Positions 51,418 through 59,360 of a DNA stretch of 64,000 nucleotides are shown here, one piece after another. Positions within the stretch are counted from its first letter, which is position 1, and every line of letters starts with the position of its first letter. Where the stretch lies: assembly GCA_947589575.1 (NCBI GenBank), contig CANQBM010000005.1, positions 1 to 64,000 of the forward strand. The letters are read 5' to 3'. The notes beneath the pieces were generated by a model. That model ran no database searches and was not told where the DNA came from. It saw only the letters and a list, made by a program, of their open reading frames with translations. Made by a program: the position numbers and the translations under genes. The DNA comes from an uncultured Clostridia bacterium. Its GTDB lineage: Bacteria > Bacillota > Clostridia > Oscillospirales > Acutalibacteraceae.

Positions 51418-51936
51418 ATGAAAAGTAAAGATATTAAAATCAGAAAAGCCAAACATAGTGATATAGTAGCTATTGCAAAAATAAAGGTAATGGGTTGGAA
51501 AACCGCATATAAAGGAATAATAGACGATAAATATTTAAATTCCATGTCTTTATCCGATCAAATAAATAACTACAAAAACGTATATTCTTTAAATACAGTA
51601 TTTGTCGCAGAAACAGAAAATGAAATCGTAGGTTTTTGCAGATTCTATGATTATGACAACGCGGTTTATGAAGATGAAAAAATTGACTGTGAAATCAGGG
51701 AAATTTATGTAAGACCAAATATGAAAAGAATGGGTATAGGCAGTCACTTATTTAAACATACATATTTGTATTTGAAACAAAAAGGAAAAAAGAAATTATA
51801 TGTGGGATGTTTTAAAGAAAATGTCAGCGCAATATGCTTCTACGAAAAAATGGGTGGTGTTTCCACGGATGAAAATACTCTTAATATAGCAGGAATAAAT
51901 TATCAAATAAAATCATTTATTTATCAATTAATTTAA
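51418..51936 (+). CDS. GNAT family N-acetyltransferase
   Basis: A 172-residue acetyltransferase: IRKAKHSDIVAIAKIKVMGW, KTAYKGII, FVAETENEIVGFCRF, EIREIYVRPNMKRMGIGSHLF (acetyl-CoA loop RMGIGS) and NVSAICFYEKMGG. Complete fold. No clear ribosome site precedes the ATG, and A+T is high. Alone between the MerR operon and the stalked surface protein. Substrate unknown. Confidence 0.88.
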   Translation: MKSKDIKIRKAKHSDIVAIAKIKVMGWKTAYKGIIDDKYLNSMSLSDQINNYKNVYSLNTVFVAETENEIVGFCRFYDYDNAVYEDEKIDCEIREIYVRPNMKRMGIGSHLFKHTYLYLKQKGKKKLYVGCFKENVSAICFYEKMGGVSTDENTLNIAGINYQIKSFIYQLI

Positions 51937-52111
51937 TAAATACGTAACGCAGAAGAAATTTCTTGCTCACATTGTGGCAAATGGACCGGTAATTTCAAAT
52001 ATAGGTAAATTTTCTATATTGACAAATAAAAATAAGCACTTGACAAAATTCACAAAATAAATATAATTAAGTATAGAATATTTGTAGAAATTTGTCGAAG
52101 GGAATGATTTG

Positions 52112-53107
52112 ATGAAAAGCAAAATGGAGCGATTCCGCGCCGGGCTTTTCGGAAAAATCACTCCTTTTATTATTTTCCTGTTAATAATTTCGGTTCCTGT
52201 ATCCGCGTTTGCTGTTAATACTGATTTGGTTGAGGATGAGCTTTACTGGATAAACAAGGGAAATATAATTCAGTATAATAAAGACGATTATTTTGAAGGA
52301 TTTTTGAAATATATAACAGACGAGGATGAAGGCTGTTTTTACCTGTTTATAAGATTTACGGATCACAGAATAGATGTGGACTGCAAGGAAAATATCGCCC
52401 TTGGGTTCACCGTAAAAAATGAGGAAAATACATATTCCTTTCAGGTTGACAAAGACGGAGTAATAAACAGTCCGAGTAAGAACTCACTTGACGCGTTTGA
52501 TGTTTACTATAACTTTAACGAGGCATCGTGCAAAAAGCAGGGCGGAGGTGTTTACGTTGCTCTGAAACTGAAAAACGCTGATGACAGACGTCTCAACAAT
52601 TCAATAAGCTGTGAATACTATTGCGGTCTTAGCTGGAATTATAATTTGTTTGACGGAATAAATCTTGATATGTATGTTCCTGTTACTGCAAAGGCATCAA
52701 CGCAAAAAACTGAAAAGAAAACCACAACCGAAAAAGAAACAACGAAAAAGAAAACGACCGTAAAATCAAAAACCGAAAAAGCTGTAAAGGAAAGCAGTAC
52801 GAAATTTTCAGGTACAGGGAAATCATACGGCACATCACGAAATGAAACGACTAAATATTCCGGCTCACAGGATTACACAAAAGAAAAGGAATTTGAAAGT
52901 GTTAACGCCGAGGATGCTGCTGAAAGCAACATAATTAACGAATCTCATGAAGAATATAAAGCAGAAAGTACAGCCGCAGTAAAACAGGGTATGTCACAGC
53001 AGTCAAAGCTCCTGCTTATTATATTCGGAGTGTTATTTACAGTCGGGGTAATCTGTGTGATTATCGGTTCAGCAAACGGTAATAAGAAGAAAAAAGAAAA
53101 TGAATAG
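52112..53107 (+). CDS. Surface protein with Lys/Thr-rich stalk and C-terminal membrane anchor
   Basis: A 331-residue protein. Signal peptide (ITPFIIFLLIISVPVSAFA), a globular beta-rich head (about 35-185, with YLFIRFTDHRIDVDCKEN), a Lys/Thr/Glu/Ser-rich stalk (about 188-275), and a membrane helix (LLLIIFGVLFTVGVICVIIG) with a Lys-rich cytoplasmic tail. The head resembles no family I can name; the layout suggests display on the cell surface. AAGGGA lies eight bases before the ATG; a TTG directly upstream is less likely. A TTGACA-16-TATAAT promoter lies near 52041-52068. Monocistronic. Confidence 0.75.
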   Translation: MKSKMERFRAGLFGKITPFIIFLLIISVPVSAFAVNTDLVEDELYWINKGNIIQYNKDDYFEGFLKYITDEDEGCFYLFIRFTDHRIDVDCKENIALGFTVKNEENTYSFQVDKDGVINSPSKNSLDAFDVYYNFNEASCKKQGGGVYVALKLKNADDRRLNNSISCEYYCGLSWNYNLFDGINLDMYVPVTAKASTQKTEKKTTTEKETTKKKTTVKSKTEKAVKESSTKFSGTGKSYGTSRNETTKYSGSQDYTKEKEFESVNAEDAAESNIINESHEEYKAESTAAVKQGMSQQSKLLLIIFGVLFTVGVICVIIGSANGNKKKKENE

Positions 53108-53112
53108 TATAA

Positions 53113-53160
53113 AAAAACAGGCTGTTTTCGTATAAAACGTACGGACAGCCTGTTTTAATT
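53113..53160 (+). terminator. Intrinsic terminator
   Basis: AAAACAGGCTGT / ACAGCCTGTTTT followed by AATTT. A perfect TTAAGAAAA-A-TTTTCTTAA palindrome (53160-53178) adjoins it. Confidence 0.7.
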
Positions 53161-53215
53161 TAAGAAAAATTTTCTTAAACCGAATTAAAGGAAATATTTA
53201 GTTAAGACTATTATA

Positions 53216-53376
53216 ATGGAAAATATCGAGCGGATGGTAAAATCTCTAATTTTTGATTCACTATGCAGCAAATTTGTAAATCAAACTATACTCACAAAAT
53301 ATAAAATCGTTGATTTTTCCAGCACCGATACGGAGTTACTTTCCGTCAATTTTCAGAAAATAAGGAGTTATTATAA
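53216..53376 (+). other. Degraded 3' end of a gene upstream of the first TSCPD copy
   Basis: The last codons before the TSCPD start can be read HRYGVTFRQFSENKELL and stop at the same place as the intact frame before the second copy (ERYGSSVTPEKIESKIKELL). Similarity also occurs at GGAAAATATCGAGCGG. This suggests the duplication included part of the upstream gene, which decayed here. Weak evidence. Confidence 0.3.
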
Positions 53377-53637
53377 ATGGATTACACATACAAAACATCC
53401 TCTGTATGCGCTACGGAAATTAAATTTCATATTGAGGGAAATGTTATTACAAACATTAGGTTTGTCGGAGGTTGCAACGGAAATCTGAAAGCAATCGCAA
53501 AGCTGCTTGAGGGATGCACTGTTCAGGAAATAGAGGAAAAGCTCGCGGGAAACACCTGCGGTCCCCGTCCTACCTCCTGCGCCGACCAGCTTGCAAAAGC
53601 GGTAAGAGAAGCCTACGATAAAATTCACAAAGTGTAA
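53377..53637 (+). CDS. TSCPD-domain protein, copy 1
   Basis: An 86-residue protein, TIGR03905-type TSCPD domain named after its TSCADQLAK segment: FHIEGNVITNIRFVGGCNGN, LKAIAKLLEGCTVQEI and NTCGPRPTSCADQL. The conserved cysteines suggest metal or redox chemistry; related domains occur in ribonucleotide reductase tails. AAGGAG precedes the ATG. It is nearly identical to the inverted copy at 63.7-63.9 kb, including the ribosome site. No operon partner here. Confidence 0.9.
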   Translation: MDYTYKTSSVCATEIKFHIEGNVITNIRFVGGCNGNLKAIAKLLEGCTVQEIEEKLAGNTCGPRPTSCADQLAKAVREAYDKIHKV

Positions 53638-53697
53638 AAATACAGATATAAAAGCTTTTAATTGTACACGTCATTACACGTTATAATTTCGTTAAAA

Positions 53698-53726
53698 TTG
53701 ACATTTATTTTCCTTTGGTATATACT
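53698..53726 (+). promoter_or_regulatory. Promoter of the membrane protein gene at 53.75 kb
   Basis: TTGACA (53698-53703), 17 bases, TATACT (53721-53726). Confidence 0.7.
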
Positions 53727-53751
53727 TGAAGTATGTTAGGGGGAAATTAAT

Positions 53752-54504
53752 GTGCGTAAAAAAATATCTTCGGGAAAAATTGATTGTATTATATCTGTAG
53801 CAATAATTTTCGGTTCGTATATAATCCAAAAAATTTTAAACATTTGCCTTAACATAACAAGAGAATTTGCAATAGTTGAAGCAGTTGTTTTCAGCCTTGC
53901 AACCTTAATAGTATTCTTTCTTGTAACAAAATCCAAAGAGACTTTTTACGGAATACTTACGGCAATATTCGGTCTGAGAATGATGCCGCCTGTTATAAAT
54001 ATGCTGGAATATCTCAGTCCTGAGGCGCATATCGTTTATTTTCTTGTGCAAAAATTTTCAATCATTATTTTTGCCTTAACTGTGCTTTGGCTTTATGAGC
54101 AGCAGGAAAAACCGAGAAAGATTACGGCGTTTCCCATACTCTGTACAATATGTGTTGTGCCTTTTTTCACAGATATTCAGGGGGAAATTTCCGTATACAT
54201 AAATTCAATAGCCAACGGTAATATGATTTACAGTTATTTTTCCGCTTTCATTTTCTACTCTCTCTCAATGATAATTTTGCTTTTTGTCGCGGCAAATTCA
54301 AATTATGCAAGCGCAAAACTTGTTATTGATTTTCAGTTAACGGCTTTACTTCTGAATTTTGGAAGACGTATTTGCGCTATTATCATTAATCTTGCACAGG
54401 GAAATCATATAAGCCGCAGCTATTACTGCTGGGTTGCCATTTATGTTTTCTTCTTCACGGCGTTTTTCATTTTGAAAAATAAAAAAACCGAAAAAGTAAA
54501 ATAA
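53752..54504 (+). CDS. Seven-helix membrane protein of unknown function
   Basis: A 250-residue, strongly hydrophobic protein with about seven helices and a Lys-rich C terminus. No motif recognised. The start is a GTG at 53752 with AGGGGGAA about nine bases upstream; an ATG two bases earlier is in another frame and soon stops. Monocistronic, ended by a TGCCTGACAG hairpin shared with the converging XRE gene. Confidence 0.65.
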   Translation: MRKKISSGKIDCIISVAIIFGSYIIQKILNICLNITREFAIVEAVVFSLATLIVFFLVTKSKETFYGILTAIFGLRMMPPVINMLEYLSPEAHIVYFLVQKFSIIIFALTVLWLYEQQEKPRKITAFPILCTICVVPFFTDIQGEISVYINSIANGNMIYSYFSAFIFYSLSMIILLFVAANSNYASAKLVIDFQLTALLLNFGRRICAIIINLAQGNHISRSYYCWVAIYVFFFTAFFILKNKKTEKVK

Positions 54505-54519
54505 TATATTCCATAAGGA

Positions 54520-54551
54520 TGCCTGACAGTAAACTGTCAGGCATTATTTAA
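54520..54551. terminator. Terminator between converging genes
   Basis: TGCCTGACAG-taaa-CTGTCAGGCA followed by TTATTTAATTT. Confidence 0.8.
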
Positions 54552-54784
54552 TTTAAACGGTTTTCAATCAATTTTACAATATCGCTCATTTTCATTCCCA
54601 GCGCACACGAAATCCGGTAAAGCGTTTCAAGAGTAGGCTTACGCTCACCCCTTTCAATCGCTGAAAGATGTGTCCTGCCTATGTCCGCAAGACCGCTTAG
54701 TACCTCCTGGGATATTCCCTTTTCGTTTCTTATATCCGCAATTACTTTTCCCACAATTTTCGCGTCAAGTGTTGGTATAAACAT
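54548..54784 (-). CDS. XRE family transcriptional regulator
   Basis: A 78-residue Cro/C1-type regulator: IVGKVIADIRNEKGISQEVL, DIGRTHLSAIERGERKPTLET and ISCALGMKMSDIVKLI, a single HTH without ligand domain. The ATG at 54784 follows GGGGTG by six bases; a frame from 54856 would cross the promoter region. It diverges from the DUF5067 gene, whose promoter spacer contains a palindrome, so it probably regulates that gene and itself. Confidence 0.88.
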   Translation of the reverse strand: MFIPTLDAKIVGKVIADIRNEKGISQEVLSGLADIGRTHLSAIERGERKPTLETLYRISCALGMKMSDIVKLIENRLN

Positions 54785-54840
54785 TAACATCACCCCGTAA
54801 TTAGTGTATGCTAAAAAATTTACGCCAATGAATACATATG

Positions 54841-54870
54841 TTGACAATTTGAACACTTATGTGTTAATAT
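54841..54870 (+). promoter_or_regulatory. Promoter with palindromic operator, divergent from the XRE gene
   Basis: TTGACA (54841-54846), 18 bases, TAATAT (54865-54870). AACAC-TTAT-GTGTT (54852-54865) sits inside the spacer. A related ACATATGT dyad lies just upstream. Likely the operator of the adjacent XRE regulator. Confidence 0.65.
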
Positions 54871-54901
54871 AGAGTCATAATAATTTAAGGAGGTTTGCAA
54901 A

Positions 54902-55654
54902 ATGGCAGACGAAAATAATAATCAGTATTACACTTCACCACAGGATAATCAGACTTATCCTCCACAGCCGCCTCAGGGATTCAATCAGTTTAACGGCAAT
55001 ATGCCTCCTCAGGAGGAAAAGGCAAGCGTAGGACTTGCTATACTCTCATTTATTATTCCGCTTGTTGGTTTGATTTTATTCCTTGTAAAAAAGGATAAAA
55101 AACCGAAAACCGCAAAAGCGTGCGGAATATGCGCGTTGGTCAGCTTTATTATAAATATCGTTTTAACTGTTATAATTACTGCAACATCGGGAGCATTGTT
55201 CGGTAAAGCTGTAGATGAAACAATAAACGATTCATCATATTCTGAAGAATATGATGATAAGGTTGACGCAAAAGCAGAAGGTGGTTCATCCGCTAAATCT
55301 GATAATGTTATAGGTGATTACAAATGCGTTGTTAAAGAGGCAAAGCTTTGCAAGGATTATGCGGGTAAGGACGCTGTTCTTATCACATATGAGTTTACAA
55401 ATAATTCAAGCAACGCCACCAGCTTTGATCTTGCATTAAGCGACTCAGTTTATCAGGAAGGCGTAGGGCTTGAAACAGCAATCCTTGATGAAGATACAGA
55501 TTGGTTAGTTGATGTTGAAATCAAACCCGGTGTTACAAAGGACGTCAAAAAGGCTTATGTTTTAAGAGACACATCAAACCCGTTAGAAGTTGAAATCAGC
55601 GAATTAATTTCTTTAAGCGATGATAAGATTGTAACAAATGTAAACATAAAATAA
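54902..55654 (+). CDS. DUF5067 domain membrane protein
   Basis: A 250-residue protein. A Pro/Gln/Asn-rich cytoplasmic start (about 1-40), two helices (about 45-60 and 75-100, DUF4190-like), an acidic linker and an exported DUF5067 domain (about 140-250): GDYKCVVKEAKLCKDYAGKD, VLITYEFTNNSSNATSF and the closing strands. Such proteins are common in Clostridia with unknown role. AAGGAGG precedes the ATG. Probably controlled by the divergent XRE regulator. Confidence 0.88.
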   Translation: MADENNNQYYTSPQDNQTYPPQPPQGFNQFNGNMPPQEEKASVGLAILSFIIPLVGLILFLVKKDKKPKTAKACGICALVSFIINIVLTVIITATSGALFGKAVDETINDSSYSEEYDDKVDAKAEGGSSAKSDNVIGDYKCVVKEAKLCKDYAGKDAVLITYEFTNNSSNATSFDLALSDSVYQEGVGLETAILDEDTDWLVDVEIKPGVTKDVKKAYVLRDTSNPLEVEISELISLSDDKIVTNVNIK

Positions 55655-55656
55655 CA

Positions 55657-55687
55657 TAAAAAAAGGGGCTGTAAAAGCCCCTTTTTT
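55657..55687. terminator. Bidirectional terminator
   Basis: AAAAAAAGGGGCT-gtaaa-AGCCCCTTTTTT between the DUF5067 gene and the SecB-like gene. Confidence 0.9.
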
Positions 55688-55691
55688 ATAT

Positions 55692-56096
55692 TCAGTTGAG
55701 CGGTGATGATTCGTTTTTATTAGGCTCGTTGACGCGTACCGTATCCTTATTAAGCCTCATAATCGGAATCATAAGTCCCGGCATACCCGTAAATGATGTC
55801 GCAGTATTAACAATCTGCCTTACAAACGGAAAAAGCTGGTCAAATGATGTTGTATGAATATCTGCCTTTTCGTCCTCTGTGCCGTATGTGAATTGCGCAA
55901 CCATTTCAATTTTAATCTCAAACGGATTAAGATCCGCGTCCATTATTCTAAGCTCCATCATTCCGACACAGGTTTTATTGTCATCCATATAATTTACATT
56001 GTACTTAAGCTGATTTTGCAGTTTTAACTGAGTACCGGGCTTTGCCCTGTTTTCAATTTCAAGCTTGTTTACCTTATAGCCCTTAAGCTCTACCAT
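55692..56096 (-). CDS. SecB-like chaperone family protein
   Basis: A 134-residue protein with the SecB-fold ending FPFVRQIVNTATSFTGMPGL followed by MIPIMRL, where SecB has LFPYAR ... GGFPQLLL, and a beta-rich first half (LKYNVNYMDDNKTCVGMMEL). SecB-like proteins in Firmicutes are chaperones of export or of toxin-antitoxin systems; no toxin gene is adjacent. It starts two bases after the GH28 stop, so they form an operon. Confidence 0.68.
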   Translation of the reverse strand: MVELKGYKVNKLEIENRAKPGTQLKLQNQLKYNVNYMDDNKTCVGMMELRIMDADLNPFEIKIEMVAQFTYGTEDEKADIHTTSFDQLFPFVRQIVNTATSFTGMPGLMIPIMRLNKDTVRVNEPNKNESSPLN

Positions 56097-56098
56097 AA

Positions 56099-57478
56099 TT
56101 ACACCTCTGTAAGTTTTACATTATTAAATTTATAGTCCTCAACACTCGGGTCAACCGCGTGCCCGCTGAAACGTACAAGCTCCAGATTTTCAACATTTTC
56201 AGCGTCAACAGCGTGTTTGTAGCTGTCGCAAATTCTGCCCCAGCGTGTCTTTGTTTTTTCAATTCTGATATTCTTTGCGTATCTTATAAAAAACGCGGAA
56301 TTGCTGTATTCCTCAACACCCCAGTCAAGACAAGGACGCAGGTCATAAAGTCCGCACTGCCACTTGCTTGTTTTTGTCAGCTCAATACGGCAGTTTTCAA
56401 AAGAAATATCTTCAATTATATTATCGGCGTTACCGTGAATAAGCACACCGTTTTCACCCTTAGCCGTGACATTAAAAAATCGTATATTTCTGATTGTTCC
56501 GCTTTTTGTATTCTCATCCCTGTTAAATGTAGTCATAACAATCGGCTCGGCGGTACCCCACCAGTCGGGGCAGAAACGGCGGGTTTCAATAATAATATTC
56601 TGATATGTCACATTTTCAACATTTCCGCCGTCGCGTATCTGAATTGAAAGTCCCCTGTTTGACTTACTGATAACGCAGTTTGAAACAATAACATTTTTGA
56701 AATCGCCTACCCCCTCAGTGCCTATTTTAACTGCTGCCGAGGTTGATACAAGCGTACATCCGTTAATAATAATATTCTCGCACGGACCGTATTCAGCGTT
56801 ACCCTTAGATGCTTTAAGACAAATGCAGTCATCAGCGCATGTAACGTGACATCCAAGTATTCTTACATTAGAGCAGTGATCGGGGTCAATACCGTCGCTG
56901 TTTGCGACATCAAGGTCATTTAAAATTCTTATTCTGTCAATAAGCACATCATCACAGCCGGCAGGATGAAGCGTCCAAAACGGCGCGTCAATTACAGTAA
57001 AATCCTTAAAAGTAATATGATTGCTCTTTTCAATATACATAACTGTCGGACGGGGATAAAAATCACCTGTCACATAGTATTGATTCTTGCGCTGAACAAA
57101 TGCGTGACCGTTGGCGTCTATTGTTCCCTCGCCGCTGATTGTGCAGTTGTCCGCCTCATAGCCGTAAATAAATACAAAGCTCGGCTTGCCTGTAACAGGA
57201 TTTCCGATAAGTGCTGTTTTAGGGTCATTTATCAGCTTATTAGGTCTTATATAACCGTCAATATTTCCTGTAGCCTTAATTACAGCACCTTTTTGAATAT
57301 GAAGATCAACATTCGCTCTGAGCCTTATTGACTCCGAATAAAAAATGTGGCCGCTTGTTAAAACGACCTGGCCGCCTCCGTTTTTCGCGCAGTCGTCAAT
57401 AGCGTGCTGAATTGCGAAAGCGTCATTTGTAATCCCGTCGCCCTTCGCGCCATATTGCATTACATTGTATATTTTCAT
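56099..57478 (-). CDS. Glycoside hydrolase family 28 (polygalacturonase-like)
   Basis: A 459-residue right-handed beta-helix enzyme. It opens YNVMQYGAKGDGITNDAFAI, typical of GH28, with GEGTIDANGHAF, the catalytic NSDGIDPDHC and CADDCICLKA (Asp series), and KIGTEG and SIQIRDGG in the place of the GHG and RIK motifs. No signal peptide: a cytosolic enzyme on imported oligogalacturonides or related glycans is likely. The ATG at 57478 follows GAGGTTGAG; a frame from 57517 is less likely. Upstream of the SecB-like gene. Confidence 0.9.
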   Translation of the reverse strand: MKIYNVMQYGAKGDGITNDAFAIQHAIDDCAKNGGGQVVLTSGHIFYSESIRLRANVDLHIQKGAVIKATGNIDGYIRPNKLINDPKTALIGNPVTGKPSFVFIYGYEADNCTISGEGTIDANGHAFVQRKNQYYVTGDFYPRPTVMYIEKSNHITFKDFTVIDAPFWTLHPAGCDDVLIDRIRILNDLDVANSDGIDPDHCSNVRILGCHVTCADDCICLKASKGNAEYGPCENIIINGCTLVSTSAAVKIGTEGVGDFKNVIVSNCVISKSNRGLSIQIRDGGNVENVTYQNIIIETRRFCPDWWGTAEPIVMTTFNRDENTKSGTIRNIRFFNVTAKGENGVLIHGNADNIIEDISFENCRIELTKTSKWQCGLYDLRPCLDWGVEEYSNSAFFIRYAKNIRIEKTKTRWGRICDSYKHAVDAENVENLELVRFSGHAVDPSVEDYKFNNVKLTEV

Positions 57479-57599
57479 ATTCTCAACCTCGTTATTTTGT
57501 CTTATTTTTAATATCATATCATAAAAAATATAGCTTTACAACCAAAATAATAACTAAAAATTACAGATGACGTTATAAAAGAGTTAAACAATAATTACA

Positions 57600-57680
57600 T
57601 TGACATTACCCGTACCTTATAATATAATTAATAAAGACAGCGGCGATTTTTATCTGCCGCGGCTTTTAGTTTTTTCTTTT
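57600..57680 (+). promoter_or_regulatory. purA promoter and attenuator-like leader
   Basis: TTGACA (57600-57605), 17 bases, TATAAT (57623-57628): perfect consensus. In the leader GCGGC (57640-57644) pairs with GCCGC (57656-57660), followed by TTTTAGTTTTTTCTTTT, a small terminator-like element before the ribosome site. It may limit transcription into purA. Confidence 0.65.
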
Positions 57681-57698
57681 ACGTAGGAGATTAAATCA

Positions 57699-58979
57699 AT
57701 GGTAAGAGCAATTGTAGGGGCGAACTGGGGCGATGAAGGCAAGGGTAAAATCACCGATATGTTTGCCGGACAAAGTGACATCGTTATTCGTTTTCAGGGC
57801 GGGGCAAATGCCGGCCACACTATCATTAACGAGCATGGCAGATTTGCATTCCACCTGATGCCGTCGGGGGTCTGCTATGACCATACTACCTGCATTATAG
57901 GCAACGGAGTAGCGCTTGACATCAACAAGTTTTTTAACGAGCTTGAGGATGTAAAAAAAGCAGGACTAAACCCAAAACTTTTAGTCAGCGAAAGAGCGCA
58001 AATACTCATGCCGTACCATATTCTTCTTGATGAATATGAGGAGGAGCGTCTCGGCAAAAACGCATTCGGCTCAACAAAATCGGGTATTGCTCCTTTCTTC
58101 AGCGATAAATACGCTAAAATCGGTATACAGGTAAACGAGCTTTTTGATGATGAAACACTTAGAGCAAAAATTAAAAATATATGCACGCTTAAAAATCTTA
58201 CCTTAAAATATGTCTATAACAAACCACTTCTTGATGAGGAAGAGCTTTATAAAACCTGCGTTGAATACAGAGAGAAGATTGCTCCGTATGTATGTGACAC
58301 TCATACATATCTTATGAATGCACTTAAGGAGGGCAAAAATATTCTTCTTGAGGGTCAGCTCGGTACGCTTAAGGACCCTGATTTCGGTATCTATCCGATG
58401 GTTACATCATCTTCCACGCTTGCCGGCTACGGAGCTGTGGGCGCAGGTCTTCCTCCGCACAGCATTGAGGATATTGTTGTTGTAACAAAGGCTTACTCAT
58501 CCGCTGTAGGCGCGGGCGAATTCGTGTCTGAAATTCTTGACGAAAACGAGGCGCAGGAGCTTCGTATTCACGGCGGTGACAAAGGCGAGTTCGGTGCAAC
58601 AACAGGCAGGCCGAGACGCGTAGGCTGGTTTGACTGCGTTGCGACCCGTTACGGCGTTGAATGTCAGGGCGCGACTCAGGTTGTTATGACAGCGCTTGAC
58701 TGTCTCTCATATCTTGAAGAAATCAAGATATGCACAGGATATGAAATTGACGGAAAAATTATTAAGGATTTCCCCACAACCCCTGCGCTGAAAAAATGCA
58801 AGCCCGTACTTAAAACAATGAAAGGCTGGCATTGCGATATACGCGGAATTAAAAATTATGATGAGCTTCCTCAGGAAACTAAGGATTATGTTGAGTTCAT
58901 TGAAAAGGAGATAGGCTATCCTATCACAATGGTTTCAAACGGTCCCGAACGGGAAGCAATTATTTACAGAAATAAATAA
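57699..58979 (+). CDS. purA: Adenylosuccinate synthetase
   Basis: A 426-residue GTP-dependent enzyme joining IMP and aspartate on the way to AMP. It has the N-terminal GANWGDEGKGKITD loop, the catalytic His in GGANAGHTI, LLEGQLGTLKDPDFGIYP, GVVTKAY-like VVVTKAYSSAVGAGEF and TTGRPRRVGWFD. TAGGAG precedes the ATG. Length is normal. Monocistronic, with an attenuator-like leader. Confidence 0.96.
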   Translation: MVRAIVGANWGDEGKGKITDMFAGQSDIVIRFQGGANAGHTIINEHGRFAFHLMPSGVCYDHTTCIIGNGVALDINKFFNELEDVKKAGLNPKLLVSERAQILMPYHILLDEYEEERLGKNAFGSTKSGIAPFFSDKYAKIGIQVNELFDDETLRAKIKNICTLKNLTLKYVYNKPLLDEEELYKTCVEYREKIAPYVCDTHTYLMNALKEGKNILLEGQLGTLKDPDFGIYPMVTSSSTLAGYGAVGAGLPPHSIEDIVVVTKAYSSAVGAGEFVSEILDENEAQELRIHGGDKGEFGATTGRPRRVGWFDCVATRYGVECQGATQVVMTALDCLSYLEEIKICTGYEIDGKIIKDFPTTPALKKCKPVLKTMKGWHCDIRGIKNYDELPQETKDYVEFIEKEIGYPITMVSNGPEREAIIYRNK

Positions 58980-58994
58980 CTTTAATTTTAAAAC

Positions 58995-59036
58995 GCCGAC
59001 TCGGTTTTTAAATCGAGCCGGCTATGTTCTTTTTAT
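58995..59036 (+). terminator. Terminator after purA
   Basis: GCCGACTCGG / CGAGCCGGC with AT-rich loop, then TTCTTTTT. Confidence 0.7.
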
Positions 59037-59261
59037 AGGTACAAGAATTTATTAAATAAACGATTATTGACTGAAAGCAGTACACAATTTTATGTATTTT
59101 TTGCATTATTAATTACTGTTATAATTGTTTATCGCTATGCTCCCGCTCGGTAAACAAGAACCGAATATTGTAATAACTGTCCTCAAGGGTATAAAATATA
59201 TTCCTGTTCACAATATAGAAAACGGACCGTAAACTTTAAATTTGACGGATAATAAGTTTAA
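59037..59261. other. Gene-free stretch between purA and pyrG
   Basis: A 31-codon frame (59136-59231) lacks a ribosome site and is not called. ATATTGT ... ACAATAT forms a loose inverted repeat around 59165-59215. Nothing else supported. Confidence 0.4.
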
Positions 59262-59302
59262 TATAAAAAGTAAAAGGGGCTGTTCACAAGCCCCTTTTAC
59301 TC
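59262..59302 (-). terminator. Terminator after pyrG
   Basis: GTAAAAGGGGCTTG / CAGCCCCTTTTAC with T-run on the minus strand. Confidence 0.82.
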
Positions 59303-59360
59303 TTATTGATTATTCATTTTAAGATTTTAAGCAGTTTCAAAAAAATATAAAGCTCAAAAA

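Noticed and set aside
54785-54856. N-terminal extension of the XRE gene
   Set aside because: It would run through the divergent promoter and operator; the ATG at 54784 has the proper ribosome site.
59136-59231. A 31-codon frame between purA and pyrG
   Set aside because: No ribosome site and no recognisable composition; lies between two terminators.
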